From positions 1-8,162 of the forward strand of contig CAMJYF010000056.1 of NCBI GenBank assembly GCA_946409885.1: 8,162 nucleotides of DNA. The letters run 5' to 3'. This DNA comes from an uncultured Clostridia bacterium (lineage in GTDB: Bacteria; Bacillota; Clostridia; Oscillospirales; Acutalibacteraceae). The position numbers and the translations under genes were made by a program. Every line of letters begins with the position of its first letter. Positions within the stretch are counted from its first letter, which is position 1. This document shows, piece after piece, positions 1 to 6,571 of this stretch. The notes beneath the pieces were generated by a model. It did no database searches. It was not told the DNA's origin and worked only from the letters and a program-made list of their open reading frames with translations.

Positions 1-369
1 ATGACCATCGCGCATGCCATTGCGCGGTTTGATACGCTGTACCCCAACGAGTTCCCTTACGCGGAAAAGCTGCGGTGGCTTTCCGTGCTGGACGGGCAGC
101 TGTTCCGGGAGGTGCTGGCGGCCAGCCCGGACAACCGGGGGCGGACCTTTGACGGCTACACCATTGAGACGGACAAAAAGACGGAGCTGCTGGTCCCCTT
201 CCCCTACGACGACCTGTACATCAAGTACCTGGCCGCCCAGTGCGACAAGATCCACGCGGACGTGGCGCGGTACGCCAACTCCGCCGCGGTATTCAACGCC
301 GCCTTCAGCGAGTTTGCCGCGTATTACAACCGGACGCACCCGGCGGGGAAACGGCGTTTTACCCTATAA
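1..369 (+). CDS. Phage head-tail adaptor-like protein (hypothetical, 122 aa)
   Basis: This is a small, soluble, mostly helical protein with no signal peptide or membrane segment. From memory it matches a recurring family in Clostridia phages, of 110-130 aa. That family opens with a short helix plus a PN turn (here TLYPNEF, residues 12-18), then a WLS.LDG helix (26-32), an LLVP.PYDDLY motif (63-73) and a C-terminal YN.....F..A...Y.R.HP segment. In such phages it sits among the head-completion genes just before a beta-propeller tail protein, as it does here, which suggests a connector or adaptor ring subunit; that role is inference. The ATG at base 1 agrees with the usual start of the family, but the window begins exactly there, so an upstream start and ribosome binding site cannot be checked. 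A 55-bp gap separates it from the next gene. Confidence 0.6.
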   Translation: MTIAHAIARFDTLYPNEFPYAEKLRWLSVLDGQLFREVLAASPDNRGRTFDGYTIETDKKTELLVPFPYDDLYIKYLAAQCDKIHADVARYANSAAVFNAAFSEFAAYYNRTHPAGKRRFTL

Positions 370-424
370 GCGAAAGGAGAGGGCGGCGGGCCGGAAGAGG
401 CGCGCCGCCGCGAAGAGGAAGCCA

Positions 425-1960
425 ATGAGATTTCCGAAATTACAAAAGCTGCGCACCGTGGCGGACGTGCAGACGCGCTTTGGCGGGTATCGCCACACGG
501 ACAACGTGCCGGAGGGGGATTTTTACGACTGCGAGAACCTGTCCCCGGAGGCCTTTCCGCTGCTGCGGGTGCGGCCGCCCCGGGCCGCCTGGTACGCCGC
601 CCGCACGGACGAAAACGGCGAGACGGTCTCGCTGGAAAGCACCCGGATGTTTCTGGGGGAGGGCGTGACCGCCGCCGCCAACGTGAGCGACAAACTGGTG
701 CTGTGCACCTCCGGCGGCATCTTTTACAACGGCGGCTATGTGGCCGGCGCGCCGGAGCTGGAGGCGGGCGCAAGGCGGACCATCGTCCCCTTCGGGCGGA
801 ACTTTTTCATCGTGCCGGACGGGATCTACGTGACCGTGTCGGACGACGGCGCCGCCACGGCGACGGCCGTGGACTGCCCCCGGATGGACTATGCGGCGGA
901 GCACGACAACCGGGTGTGGGGGTGCCGCTTCGGCGAGGACGCGGGCGGGACCTTTGTGAACGAGCTGTACGCCTGCGCCCTGGGAGACCCCACGGCGTGG
1001 GAGACCTTTGACGGGATCTCCACGGACAGCTACCGGGTCAACCTGGGCTGCGGCGGCGCGTTCACCGGCGTGTGCCCGCTGGGCGGGGACGTGCTGTTCT
1101 TTAAGGAGGACCATATCATCCGGGTGAGCGGGGAAACGCCCTCGGATTTTACGGTGCTGACCTTTCCCGCCGACGGGGCGGAGGAGGGCGCGTTCCACAG
1201 CGTGGTGAACGTGAACGGACGGGTCTTTTACAAAAGCCGGGCGGGGATCACGGCCTTTGACGGGGTGACGGCCCGCTGCGTTTCGGAGGCGCTGGGGGAG
1301 CGGCGCTTTACGGAGGTGTGCGCCGGGACGGTGGACGGCCGGTATTACTTTGCCGGGACCGACCCGGCGGGCGCGCGGAAGATCTTCTGCTACGACCCGG
1401 GAACAGGGCTGTGGCACAAGGAGGACGACGGACGGAACACCCGGTTTTTCGTGTACCGCAGGCACTGCCTGTATCTGGTGTGCCACGAGGCGCGGGCGGG
1501 AACGGAGTTCCTGCCGGTGAACCTGTACCGCTTTTTCGTCCACGACGCCCGCCGCGCGCCGGACGCCGTGACGATCTTTCGCAACGAGAGCGAGCCGGAC
1601 CACACCTACCGCTACCTGCCGGAGGAGCCGGTGAAATGGTACGCGGAAACGGGAAGGCTGTCCGCGGGCGGCCCACAGGCGCTGCTGCTGCGCCGCCTGC
1701 ATATCGCGCTGCGGCCGGAGGAGGGCGCGAAGCTGCGCGTGCAGGTGAAATGCGACGGGGAGGAGGACTGGCGGACCGTGTACGAATGCGACAGCGCCGC
1801 CCCGGGGGCCTTTACGCTGCCCGTTCGTCTGCCCCGCTGCGCCTTTTACCACCTGCGCCTTTCCGGGGAGGGCGGCTGCGTGATCGATTCCGTCACGCGG
1901 ATCTATGAAAAGGCCGGGGAGCCTGCTCCCGACGGCCTGAAGGGAGGAATGATCGGATGA
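425..1960 (+). CDS. Beta-propeller-like phage tail hub/nozzle protein (511 aa)
   Basis: This is probably a structural protein of the tail tube or nozzle. The N-terminus carries a GGY turn (20-22) and a FYDCENLSPEAFPLL segment (33-47) that I associate with uncharacterised Clostridia phage proteins. From about residue 80 to 380 there are repeated short beta-strand/turn units resembling propeller blades, for example LVLCTSGGIFYNGGYV, FFIVPDGIYV, VLFFKEDHIIRVSG, RVFYKSRAGITAFDG and FCYDPGTGLWHKED. Residues 400-495 look like a separate beta-sandwich. P22 gp10 and T7 gp12 are functional parallels, not demonstrated homologues. The ATG at 425 was chosen because it follows a purine-rich AGAGGAA (415-420) and starts the recognisable MRFPKLQKL segment. 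The same frame stays open back to position 14, but that part only shadows the upstream gene. A GC-rich dyad (382-388/403-409) lies in the leader. The stop overlaps the next start by 4 bp. Confidence 0.65.
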   Translation: MRFPKLQKLRTVADVQTRFGGYRHTDNVPEGDFYDCENLSPEAFPLLRVRPPRAAWYAARTDENGETVSLESTRMFLGEGVTAAANVSDKLVLCTSGGIFYNGGYVAGAPELEAGARRTIVPFGRNFFIVPDGIYVTVSDDGAATATAVDCPRMDYAAEHDNRVWGCRFGEDAGGTFVNELYACALGDPTAWETFDGISTDSYRVNLGCGGAFTGVCPLGGDVLFFKEDHIIRVSGETPSDFTVLTFPADGAEEGAFHSVVNVNGRVFYKSRAGITAFDGVTARCVSEALGERRFTEVCAGTVDGRYYFAGTDPAGARKIFCYDPGTGLWHKEDDGRNTRFFVYRRHCLYLVCHEARAGTEFLPVNLYRFFVHDARRAPDAVTIFRNESEPDHTYRYLPEEPVKWYAETGRLSAGGPQALLLRRLHIALRPEEGAKLRVQVKCDGEEDWRTVYECDSAAPGAFTLPVRLPRCAFYHLRLSGEGGCVIDSVTRIYEKAGEPAPDGLKGGMIG

Positions 1961-2112
1961 ATCAGGAACAAAGAACGCCGTCCGGCCGCGAGGACCGGGC
2001 GGACTGGCAGAAGCTGTACGCGCTGCTGTGCGGGGTGAAGCTCTCCGTGGACCGGCTGGCGCTGCAGGTGAAGCAGCTGAGAAAGGAAAGGGAGGCGGCA
2101 GCGGATGAGTAA
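1957..2112 (+). CDS. Small charged helical phage protein (51 aa)
   Basis: This short gene is easily missed but well supported. Its ATG overlaps the TGA of the preceding gene (ATGA), a strong AGGGAGGA site lies at 1941-1948 with an 8-nt spacer, and its TAA overlaps the start of the next gene by 8 bp. The product opens with a polar segment (MNQEQRTPSGREDRADW). A likely amphipathic helix or coiled coil follows from residue 17 to 46 (WQKLYALLCGVKL, then SVDRLALQVKQLRKERE). There is no signal peptide and no convincing membrane segment. Its function is unknown. Its position between the tail-hub-like gene and a virion protein suggests a small structural or chaperone role, which is inference. I do not recognise a named family. 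Confidence 0.7.
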   Translation: MNQEQRTPSGREDRADWQKLYALLCGVKLSVDRLALQVKQLRKEREAAADE

Positions 2113-3016
2113 GCACTATACCAAGCTGGATATCCTTGAAATGGCGGTAAAAAAGCAGACGCCGGACCTGGCGGCGGATCTGGACGGGGACGGGGAGATC
2201 ACCCCGGGGGACGCCCGTCTGGCGCCGGACGGGGTGGATGTGCAGGAAGCCGCGGATAAAAGCGTGGCGATCTCCCGCGCCGCGCTGGACCGGATCCTTT
2301 CCGCGCCCGCTTACCGCTATGACAGGGAGGAGGACCCGCTGTACCGTCAGTACCGGGACGACTATGAGCGCATGGGCGGCCTGGCGGCGGAAAACGCCTA
2401 CGGTCTGGCCAGCGCCCGCACCGGCGGCTACGGCAGCAGCTACGCCTCCACCGTGGCGGCGGACGCCTACGATTATTACATGCGGCAGCTGGCGGCCAAG
2501 GGGGAGGCGCTGGAGCAGAAGGCCTACGACCGGGCCGCCGACGAACGTAAGGAACTTTACCGTCAGCTGGAGGCCGTGGGGCAGTGGGAGGACCGGCTGT
2601 ACGATCGGCAGCGGGACGAGGAGAACGACGCCTACCGGGACAGGGAGGCGGACACGAAAACCGCGCAGCGGGCGGTCGATTTCGCCTTTGACGCGGCGAA
2701 GAACGGGGATTATTCCTTTCTGGCCGCGCTGGGGGTGGACGTTTCCCGTCTGCAAACGGAGGACCGGCAGGACGACGCCGCCTACTACGCGAAATACGGG
2801 GACCTTTCCGGCCTGGCCGCGCTGGGCGTGGACGTGAGCGCCCTGACGGAGGAGCAGAAGCGGGACCGGGCCGCGTTTTACGCAAAATACGGGGATCTTT
2901 CGGGGCTTTCCGCCATGGGGGTGGACGTGAGCCAGATGCGCCGGGAACAGCTCTATCAGGTGGCGGCGCTGTTCGCCAAATACGGCGACTGGTCCCTGAT
3001 GCAGCTGCTGATTTGA
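2105..3016 (+). CDS. Phage virion-type protein with EF-hand/dockerin-like loop and 31-aa C-terminal repeats (303 aa)
   Basis: Three regions can be seen. Residues 21-39 hold a textbook calcium loop, D25-L-D27-G-D29-G-E-I32-T-P-G-D36, in a half-dockerin-like setting. Residues 68-190 form a Tyr/Asp/Arg-rich segment with DPLYRQYRDDY (77-87) and ARTGGYGSSYAS (104-115), then a highly charged probable coiled coil (130-190). From memory, the DPLY.QY.D.Y plus TGGYGSSYA signature marks a family of uncharacterised Clostridia phage proteins near the tail genes. Residues 194-303 are three 31-aa repeats plus a partial fourth, built around AKYGDLSGLAALGVDVS. The start is supported by GGGAGG at 2090-2095 with a 9-nt spacer and by the overlap with the upstream gene. 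Possible roles are an internal/ejected virion protein, a tail needle or a tail appendage; none is shown. The fibre gene starts 8 bp after the stop. Confidence 0.7.
   Translation: MSKHYTKLDILEMAVKKQTPDLAADLDGDGEITPGDARLAPDGVDVQEAADKSVAISRAALDRILSAPAYRYDREEDPLYRQYRDDYERMGGLAAENAYGLASARTGGYGSSYASTVAADAYDYYMRQLAAKGEALEQKAYDRAADERKELYRQLEAVGQWEDRLYDRQRDEENDAYRDREADTKTAQRAVDFAFDAAKNGDYSFLAALGVDVSRLQTEDRQDDAAYYAKYGDLSGLAALGVDVSALTEEQKRDRAAFYAKYGDLSGLSAMGVDVSQMRREQLYQVAALFAKYGDWSLMQLLI
2684..3013 (+). repeat. Tandem 93-bp (31-aa) coding repeats, 3 full plus 1 partial
   Basis: The C-terminal part of the 303-aa protein consists of tandem units at 2684-2776, 2777-2869 and 2870-2962, then a truncated unit at 2963-3013. 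Each full unit is 93 bp. The protein core reads roughly AKYGDLSGLAALGVDVS and is followed by a charged helix. Units 2 and 3 are most alike; unit 1 (AAKNGDYSFLAALGVDVS) and the terminal unit (AKYGDWSLMQLLI) are more diverged. The variable linkers suggest old duplications rather than recent slippage. Confidence 0.85.
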
Positions 3017-3024
3017 GGTGAACC

Positions 3025-5955
3025 ATGGAGATTATCAGACAATTTGAACGGCTGAACGTGGGGGAGCACGCTTCGCGCGCCCTGCGTGTGACGGCGGAGG
3101 AGGCCTCCGCCGGATATGAGGCGCGGCTGGCCTTTCTGACGCCGCAGGGGAAGCGCTTTGTCAGCGGGCCGCTGACCTTTGACGGGGATACGGCAAACTA
3201 CGCCCTGCCGGGGGCGCTGCTGGACGGCCCCGGCGTGCTGCTGGCCCAGCTGATCGTGGGGGACGGGGAAACCTTTCTGCGCAAAAGCGCGGTGCAGGAA
3301 TACCCGGTGTTCCCCTCGGTGGACCCGGAGGGCGTTCCGCTGACGGATACGGGCGACCTGCACGACCCCGCCCGCTTTTATCAGGAGTATCTGGGCCACG
3401 CCCACGACGACCTGTATTACCGGAAGGCGGCGCTGGATGCGATGCTGGCCCAAAAGGCGGACCGGAGCGCCGTGTTGGAGACGGGCACCGACCGGGAGGC
3501 GTACCTGGCCGATACCCAGCGGTGCATCGCCTCTTACTTGGTGCGGGAGGCGGGCAGCGACTGCGTCTCCCGCCCGCTGGGGACGGATATGTTTTCCGCC
3601 GTGTACAACGATACGGGCCGCAGCTACCTGCACCTGTTCGGTCAGGGCAGCGATCCCTTTACCTGGAACGAGCGGACGGAGGGCGGCTTTCATAAGCTGT
3701 ACTGCAACTGCGCCGGTTTTCTGGCGCTGATCACCAAGGGCAGGGACTATCTCTCCTCCGTCTACAAAAAGGCCTTTGATCTGTGGGACTGCCGCGTGGC
3801 GGGCAACGGCTGCCGGGTGTTTGACGAGACAACCGCCTACGAGACGGGCGATTACGTTTTGCGGCAGGGGAAGGTGTACCGCTGCGTCGCCGACGCCCCG
3901 GCCGGCGCGTTCGACGGGGCGAAGTGGGAGGAGCAGACCGTGGAGGAGTTCTCCCTGAAATACATGCGGTACGAGGAGGCCAAAAGCTATCTGCCGGGGG
4001 ACTGCGTCCTGCGGGGCAACGCCCTCTACCGCTGCCTGACCGCCGCCGACGGCGAACCCTGGGACAACGCCAAATGGGAACTGCTGCGGGGGGATAACGG
4101 CGTGCCCATCGTAAAGGACAGCGTGCTGCTGGCCTACGCCACGGAAAAGGGCGATATCCACGAAAAGCCCTGGACGGTGGAGGCCCAGACCCTGATCTAC
4201 ACCTACTATATGGCCTTTCTGCAGGATCACAGCGGCAACCCGCTGAAACAGGTGCTGCTGCGCAGGGAGGACGGCGCCGGGGGCTACCGCCCGGCGGAGG
4301 AGGCCGGCCGGGCGGCGCTGGAGGAATTGGAGGAGGGCGACCTGCTGTTCTTTTCCCGCCCGCAGAGCACCCGCTACAAGGGGATCAGCCACTGCGGCTA
4401 CTATCTGAAAAGCCTTGACCGGCTGAACGCCATCGGCGCGGCGGAGTACGGCGGCGTCACCTTTTCCGCTGTGGATCACGGGGAAAACGCCGACGGGGAG
4501 TGGGGCTATGTGGCGGAGTGCGCCGGGGCCTTTCCCGAGGGCAGCGGCAGGAACACCATCCGCATTTCCACCTTAAAGGGCATGATGAACCACTCCGGCG
4601 CGGATAACCCCTACGTGGCGTGCTACGGCTCCAAGCCCTTCGCCAACCCCTTCAACAGCACCAAGGCGGCGCGGTTGGCGTCCTTTACCGCCACCACCGA
4701 CGACCGGATCTGGTTCGGCAACCGGATCAGCAACCGGTTCGTGACGGACCCGGACGGCGTTCCCTACGGCAGCTACTGGCTGCAGCCCGGCGACGGCAAG
4801 GCCCATCTGCACACGGTGACCGCGGCGTCGCTGGGCGCGGAGGGCTACCTGCTGGCCCGGATGCTGCCCCACGGGCTGGACTATGAGGACTACCCCTATG
4901 AGGACTACCCGGATGAGACGCTGGATATCAACTTCATCCCCAACGGCGTGTACCGCTGCGACAGGGAGGAGCTGGCCGACCGGCTGCGGGATGAGTACGG
5001 CGCCTCCCGTCTGCCCGCGGAGATGACCCAAGCGGAAAAGGTCTTTCTGCTGGTGCAGACCGGCGGCATTGAGGAGGAGGAACGGAGCAAGGCCCGCTAC
5101 GGCGTGCAGATGATCTTCCCCTCGTTGGCCGCCAACGGCACGGTCTATCTGAGGTCCCGCAACGAGGGGTATTATGACGAAAGCGGCAGCGTGTCCGCGA
5201 CGGGTCAGTGGGGCGGCTGGAAAAAGATCGTCACGCTGGATCAGATGCCCCAGGCCACCGCCGCCACGGCGGGCCTTGTAAAAGTGGGCGACGGCCTGAA
5301 GATGACCTCCGGCGCGCTGGGGGTGGACCCCAACGGCTGCCTCTCCCTGCTGAATCTGGGGGTGACGGGCACAAAGCTGGCCGTGAACGCGGATCTGAAC
5401 GAGCTGGGCAACGGCGTGTGGCGCTGCGACACCTCCGATCTGGCGGCCTCCATTGCCCATCTGCCGCCCCTGGCGACAACGGACCTGCGGGCGTTTACGG
5501 TGCTGGAGTACGGCTCCGTGGTCATCTCCTCCGCCGAATCCCGCTACGGGGTGCAGATTTTTATGACCAACCCCTCTCCCGCCTACGGCACGGCGGAGAT
5601 CTTCTTGCGCAACCGGGGCTACACCGGCGGATGGCGGCCGTGGCAGCGGGCGGGGGAGACGCCCTCCCTCAGCCTGTCGGGCACGGCGGTGGCAAAGCAG
5701 CTGCTGCCCAACGTACAGTATGAGTGCGCCGATCCGGTCGCCTCGCTGACGCTGACTTTCCGGGCGGCGAACCTGGGAACGCAGCCGGAGTATTCCGTTA
5801 TGTTCACCGCAGGGGAAAACATGACGCTGTCCGTGCCGGACGTTTCCGTTTCCTGGGCGGGGAAAACGCCGGTATGGGTGGCCGGGAACAGCTATCTGCT
5901 GACCTTTGTCCCGATGGGGAGCGGCTATCTGGGGCTGTGGGGGACGACGGTATGA
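3025..5955 (+). CDS. Multidomain tail fibre/tailspike with split NlpC/P60-like peptidase, two CBM-like modules and two pyocin-knob-like domains (976 aa)
   Basis: This is probably the receptor-binding and cell-wall-attacking fibre. In order: residues 1-98 form a BppU-like docking domain (PGALLDGPGVLLAQLIVGDG); 125-150 is the HAHDDLYYRKAALDAMLAQK fibre stem motif. Residues 180-500 hold NlpC/P60-like motifs: NCAGF with candidate nucleophile C229, EGDLLFF (437-443), and ISHCGYYL with candidate H456; D484/H485 could complete a triad. Between the Cys and His lie two CBM5/12-like modules (about 264-302 and 314-353) sharing GDxVLR...YRC...AKWE. Residues 632-737 and 782-875 each look like a pyocin-knob domain (NGVYRCD/NGVWRCD, RYGVQ, W..W end), joined by an ATAATAGLVKVGDGL linker. 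A beta-sandwich tip follows (880-976). The start has GAGGTG at 3015-3020. Peptidase activity is inferred from motifs only. The stop overlaps the next start (ATGA). Confidence 0.8.
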   Translation: MEIIRQFERLNVGEHASRALRVTAEEASAGYEARLAFLTPQGKRFVSGPLTFDGDTANYALPGALLDGPGVLLAQLIVGDGETFLRKSAVQEYPVFPSVDPEGVPLTDTGDLHDPARFYQEYLGHAHDDLYYRKAALDAMLAQKADRSAVLETGTDREAYLADTQRCIASYLVREAGSDCVSRPLGTDMFSAVYNDTGRSYLHLFGQGSDPFTWNERTEGGFHKLYCNCAGFLALITKGRDYLSSVYKKAFDLWDCRVAGNGCRVFDETTAYETGDYVLRQGKVYRCVADAPAGAFDGAKWEEQTVEEFSLKYMRYEEAKSYLPGDCVLRGNALYRCLTAADGEPWDNAKWELLRGDNGVPIVKDSVLLAYATEKGDIHEKPWTVEAQTLIYTYYMAFLQDHSGNPLKQVLLRREDGAGGYRPAEEAGRAALEELEEGDLLFFSRPQSTRYKGISHCGYYLKSLDRLNAIGAAEYGGVTFSAVDHGENADGEWGYVAECAGAFPEGSGRNTIRISTLKGMMNHSGADNPYVACYGSKPFANPFNSTKAARLASFTATTDDRIWFGNRISNRFVTDPDGVPYGSYWLQPGDGKAHLHTVTAASLGAEGYLLARMLPHGLDYEDYPYEDYPDETLDINFIPNGVYRCDREELADRLRDEYGASRLPAEMTQAEKVFLLVQTGGIEEEERSKARYGVQMIFPSLAANGTVYLRSRNEGYYDESGSVSATGQWGGWKKIVTLDQMPQATAATAGLVKVGDGLKMTSGALGVDPNGCLSLLNLGVTGTKLAVNADLNELGNGVWRCDTSDLAASIAHLPPLATTDLRAFTVLEYGSVVISSAESRYGVQIFMTNPSPAYGTAEIFLRNRGYTGGWRPWQRAGETPSLSLSGTAVAKQLLPNVQYECADPVASLTLTFRAANLGTQPEYSVMFTAGENMTLSVPDVSVSWAGKTPVWVAGNSYLLTFVPMGSGYLGLWGTTV
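3814..4083 (+). other. Two tandem CBM5/12-like modules inserted in the peptidase region
   Basis: Residues 264-302 and 314-353 of the 976-aa fibre align with each other: AYETGDYVLRQGKVYRC...FDGAKWEE against SYLPGDCVLRGNALYRC...WDNAKWEL. The pattern of an aromatic, then GDxV, then YR and a final W is that of the chitin/cellulose-binding CBM5/12 fold, about 40 aa per module. A glycan ligand is inference, and the actual sugar cannot be predicted from sequence. Confidence 0.65.
4882..4911 (+). repeat. In-frame 15-bp tandem duplication in the fibre gene
   Basis: The unit TATGAGGACTACCC plus C or G occurs twice in direct succession (4882-4896, 4897-4911). It encodes YEDYP twice (residues 620-629) in an acidic, aromatic linker just before the first pyocin-knob-like domain. 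The repeat keeps the frame, so a gain or loss of units would only change linker length. Confidence 0.85.
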
Positions 5956-6515
5956 GAATGAGCGCAAGGGCGCTGCTGGCGCAAAGCATGCGCGACGTTG
6001 TAAGGGTCACTGCGCTTCTGTTTAAGAACGACGCCGCCTGGATCGACTCCGGTCTGCCATTCCGCCTGGTCAGCAACGACAATCCAGACGTCAGTTTTCC
6101 GTTTTCCGCGGCAGCGGGTTCCAACGTGTACGCGGTAGACGACGTTCCCGACGGCACCTACGTCATCTACGCGAAAACGACACCAAACGCGACCACCCTT
6201 GGCCCTACGAGAACCTATTTCGGTACAATCACCGTGAGCGGAGAGAACGTGACCATACCGCTACATTATTATTCCGTCACACTGACCGCTGGCGTCGGAA
6301 TCATCCAAAGCAATCTGGTTGGCGGTGTCGCCTGGATCGTCAAAGGCGGCCTCAGAAACATAAGGGCGACCAACGCGGTGAAAGAGGGCTATCAGTGGGC
6401 CAACTGGACGAATACCGACGACGGTACCGTGTTTTCGACGGCGCAGACCGGCCTTACCCTTTCCGGCATTTCCAGGGAATACCGACTTACCGCCAACGCT
6501 GTGCCCCTTTCCTGA
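5952..6515 (+). CDS. Ig-like/bacterial-repeat phage accessory protein, atypical composition (187 aa)
   Basis: The product has two apparent beta domains. Residues 15-106 resemble a SpaA/Cna-B-like Ig fold (an opening VTALLFKNDAAW strand, then VDDVPDGTYVIYAK and ITVSGENVTIPLHYY). Residues 107-185 resemble a divergent bacterial repeat of the InlB B/Flg_new type (YSVTLTAGVG, then EGYQWANWTN and a LSGISREYRLTANAV end). There is no signal peptide or anchor. Its position between fibre and endolysin suggests an accessory adhesin or fibre-tip protein, or a moron; this is inference. The start at 5952 overlaps the fibre stop (ATGA); a second ATG at 5958 is an alternative. No strong ribosome binding site is visible, so translational coupling is likely. 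Codon use differs from its neighbours (ATA, AGA, CTT, ACA, CCA, GGA), and GC is visibly lower from about 6000 to 6515, which suggests a separate origin. Confidence 0.65.
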   Translation: MRMSARALLAQSMRDVVRVTALLFKNDAAWIDSGLPFRLVSNDNPDVSFPFSAAAGSNVYAVDDVPDGTYVIYAKTTPNATTLGPTRTYFGTITVSGENVTIPLHYYSVTLTAGVGIIQSNLVGGVAWIVKGGLRNIRATNAVKEGYQWANWTNTDDGTVFSTAQTGLTLSGISREYRLTANAVPLS

Positions 6516-6556
6516 AAAAGAAGCGGCAGCATGGACCGACAACGGAACGATGAAAC

Positions 6557-6562
6557 AGGAGG
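6557..6562 (+). promoter_or_regulatory. Ribosome binding site of the endolysin
   Basis: AGGAGG stands 9 nt before the ATG at 6572, inside a 56-bp gap. It is a perfect Shine-Dalgarno core and fixes the endolysin start. This gap is the largest in the array and marks the switch from the atypical 187-aa gene to the lysis genes. I see no clear promoter in it. Confidence 0.85.
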
Positions 6563-6571
6563 ATAAAGAAA

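Noticed and set aside
382..409. GC-rich dyad (GGCGGCG/CGCCGCC) before the 511-aa gene as a terminator
   Set aside because: The loop is 14 nt and no T-tract follows; it lies in a short coupling gap inside the array. At most it may shape translation.
14..424. In-frame extension of the 511-aa protein back to position 14
   Set aside because: The extra part overlaps the adaptor-like gene in another frame and is Arg/Thr/Ser-rich shadow sequence; the ATG at 425 begins the recognisable protein.
440..2755. Very long open frame on the - strand (771 aa), and similar ones at 2956-4479 and 4573-5967
   Set aside because: They mirror the strong G/C third-position bias of the + strand genes, have low-complexity Val/Gly/Arg/His-rich products with no recognisable domain, and lack ribosome binding sites in a consistent layout.
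5724..5951. In-frame extension of the 187-aa protein upstream to 5724
   Set aside because: It lies entirely inside the fibre gene in another frame and translates to Arg/Gly-rich noise; the coupled ATG at 5952 is the better start.
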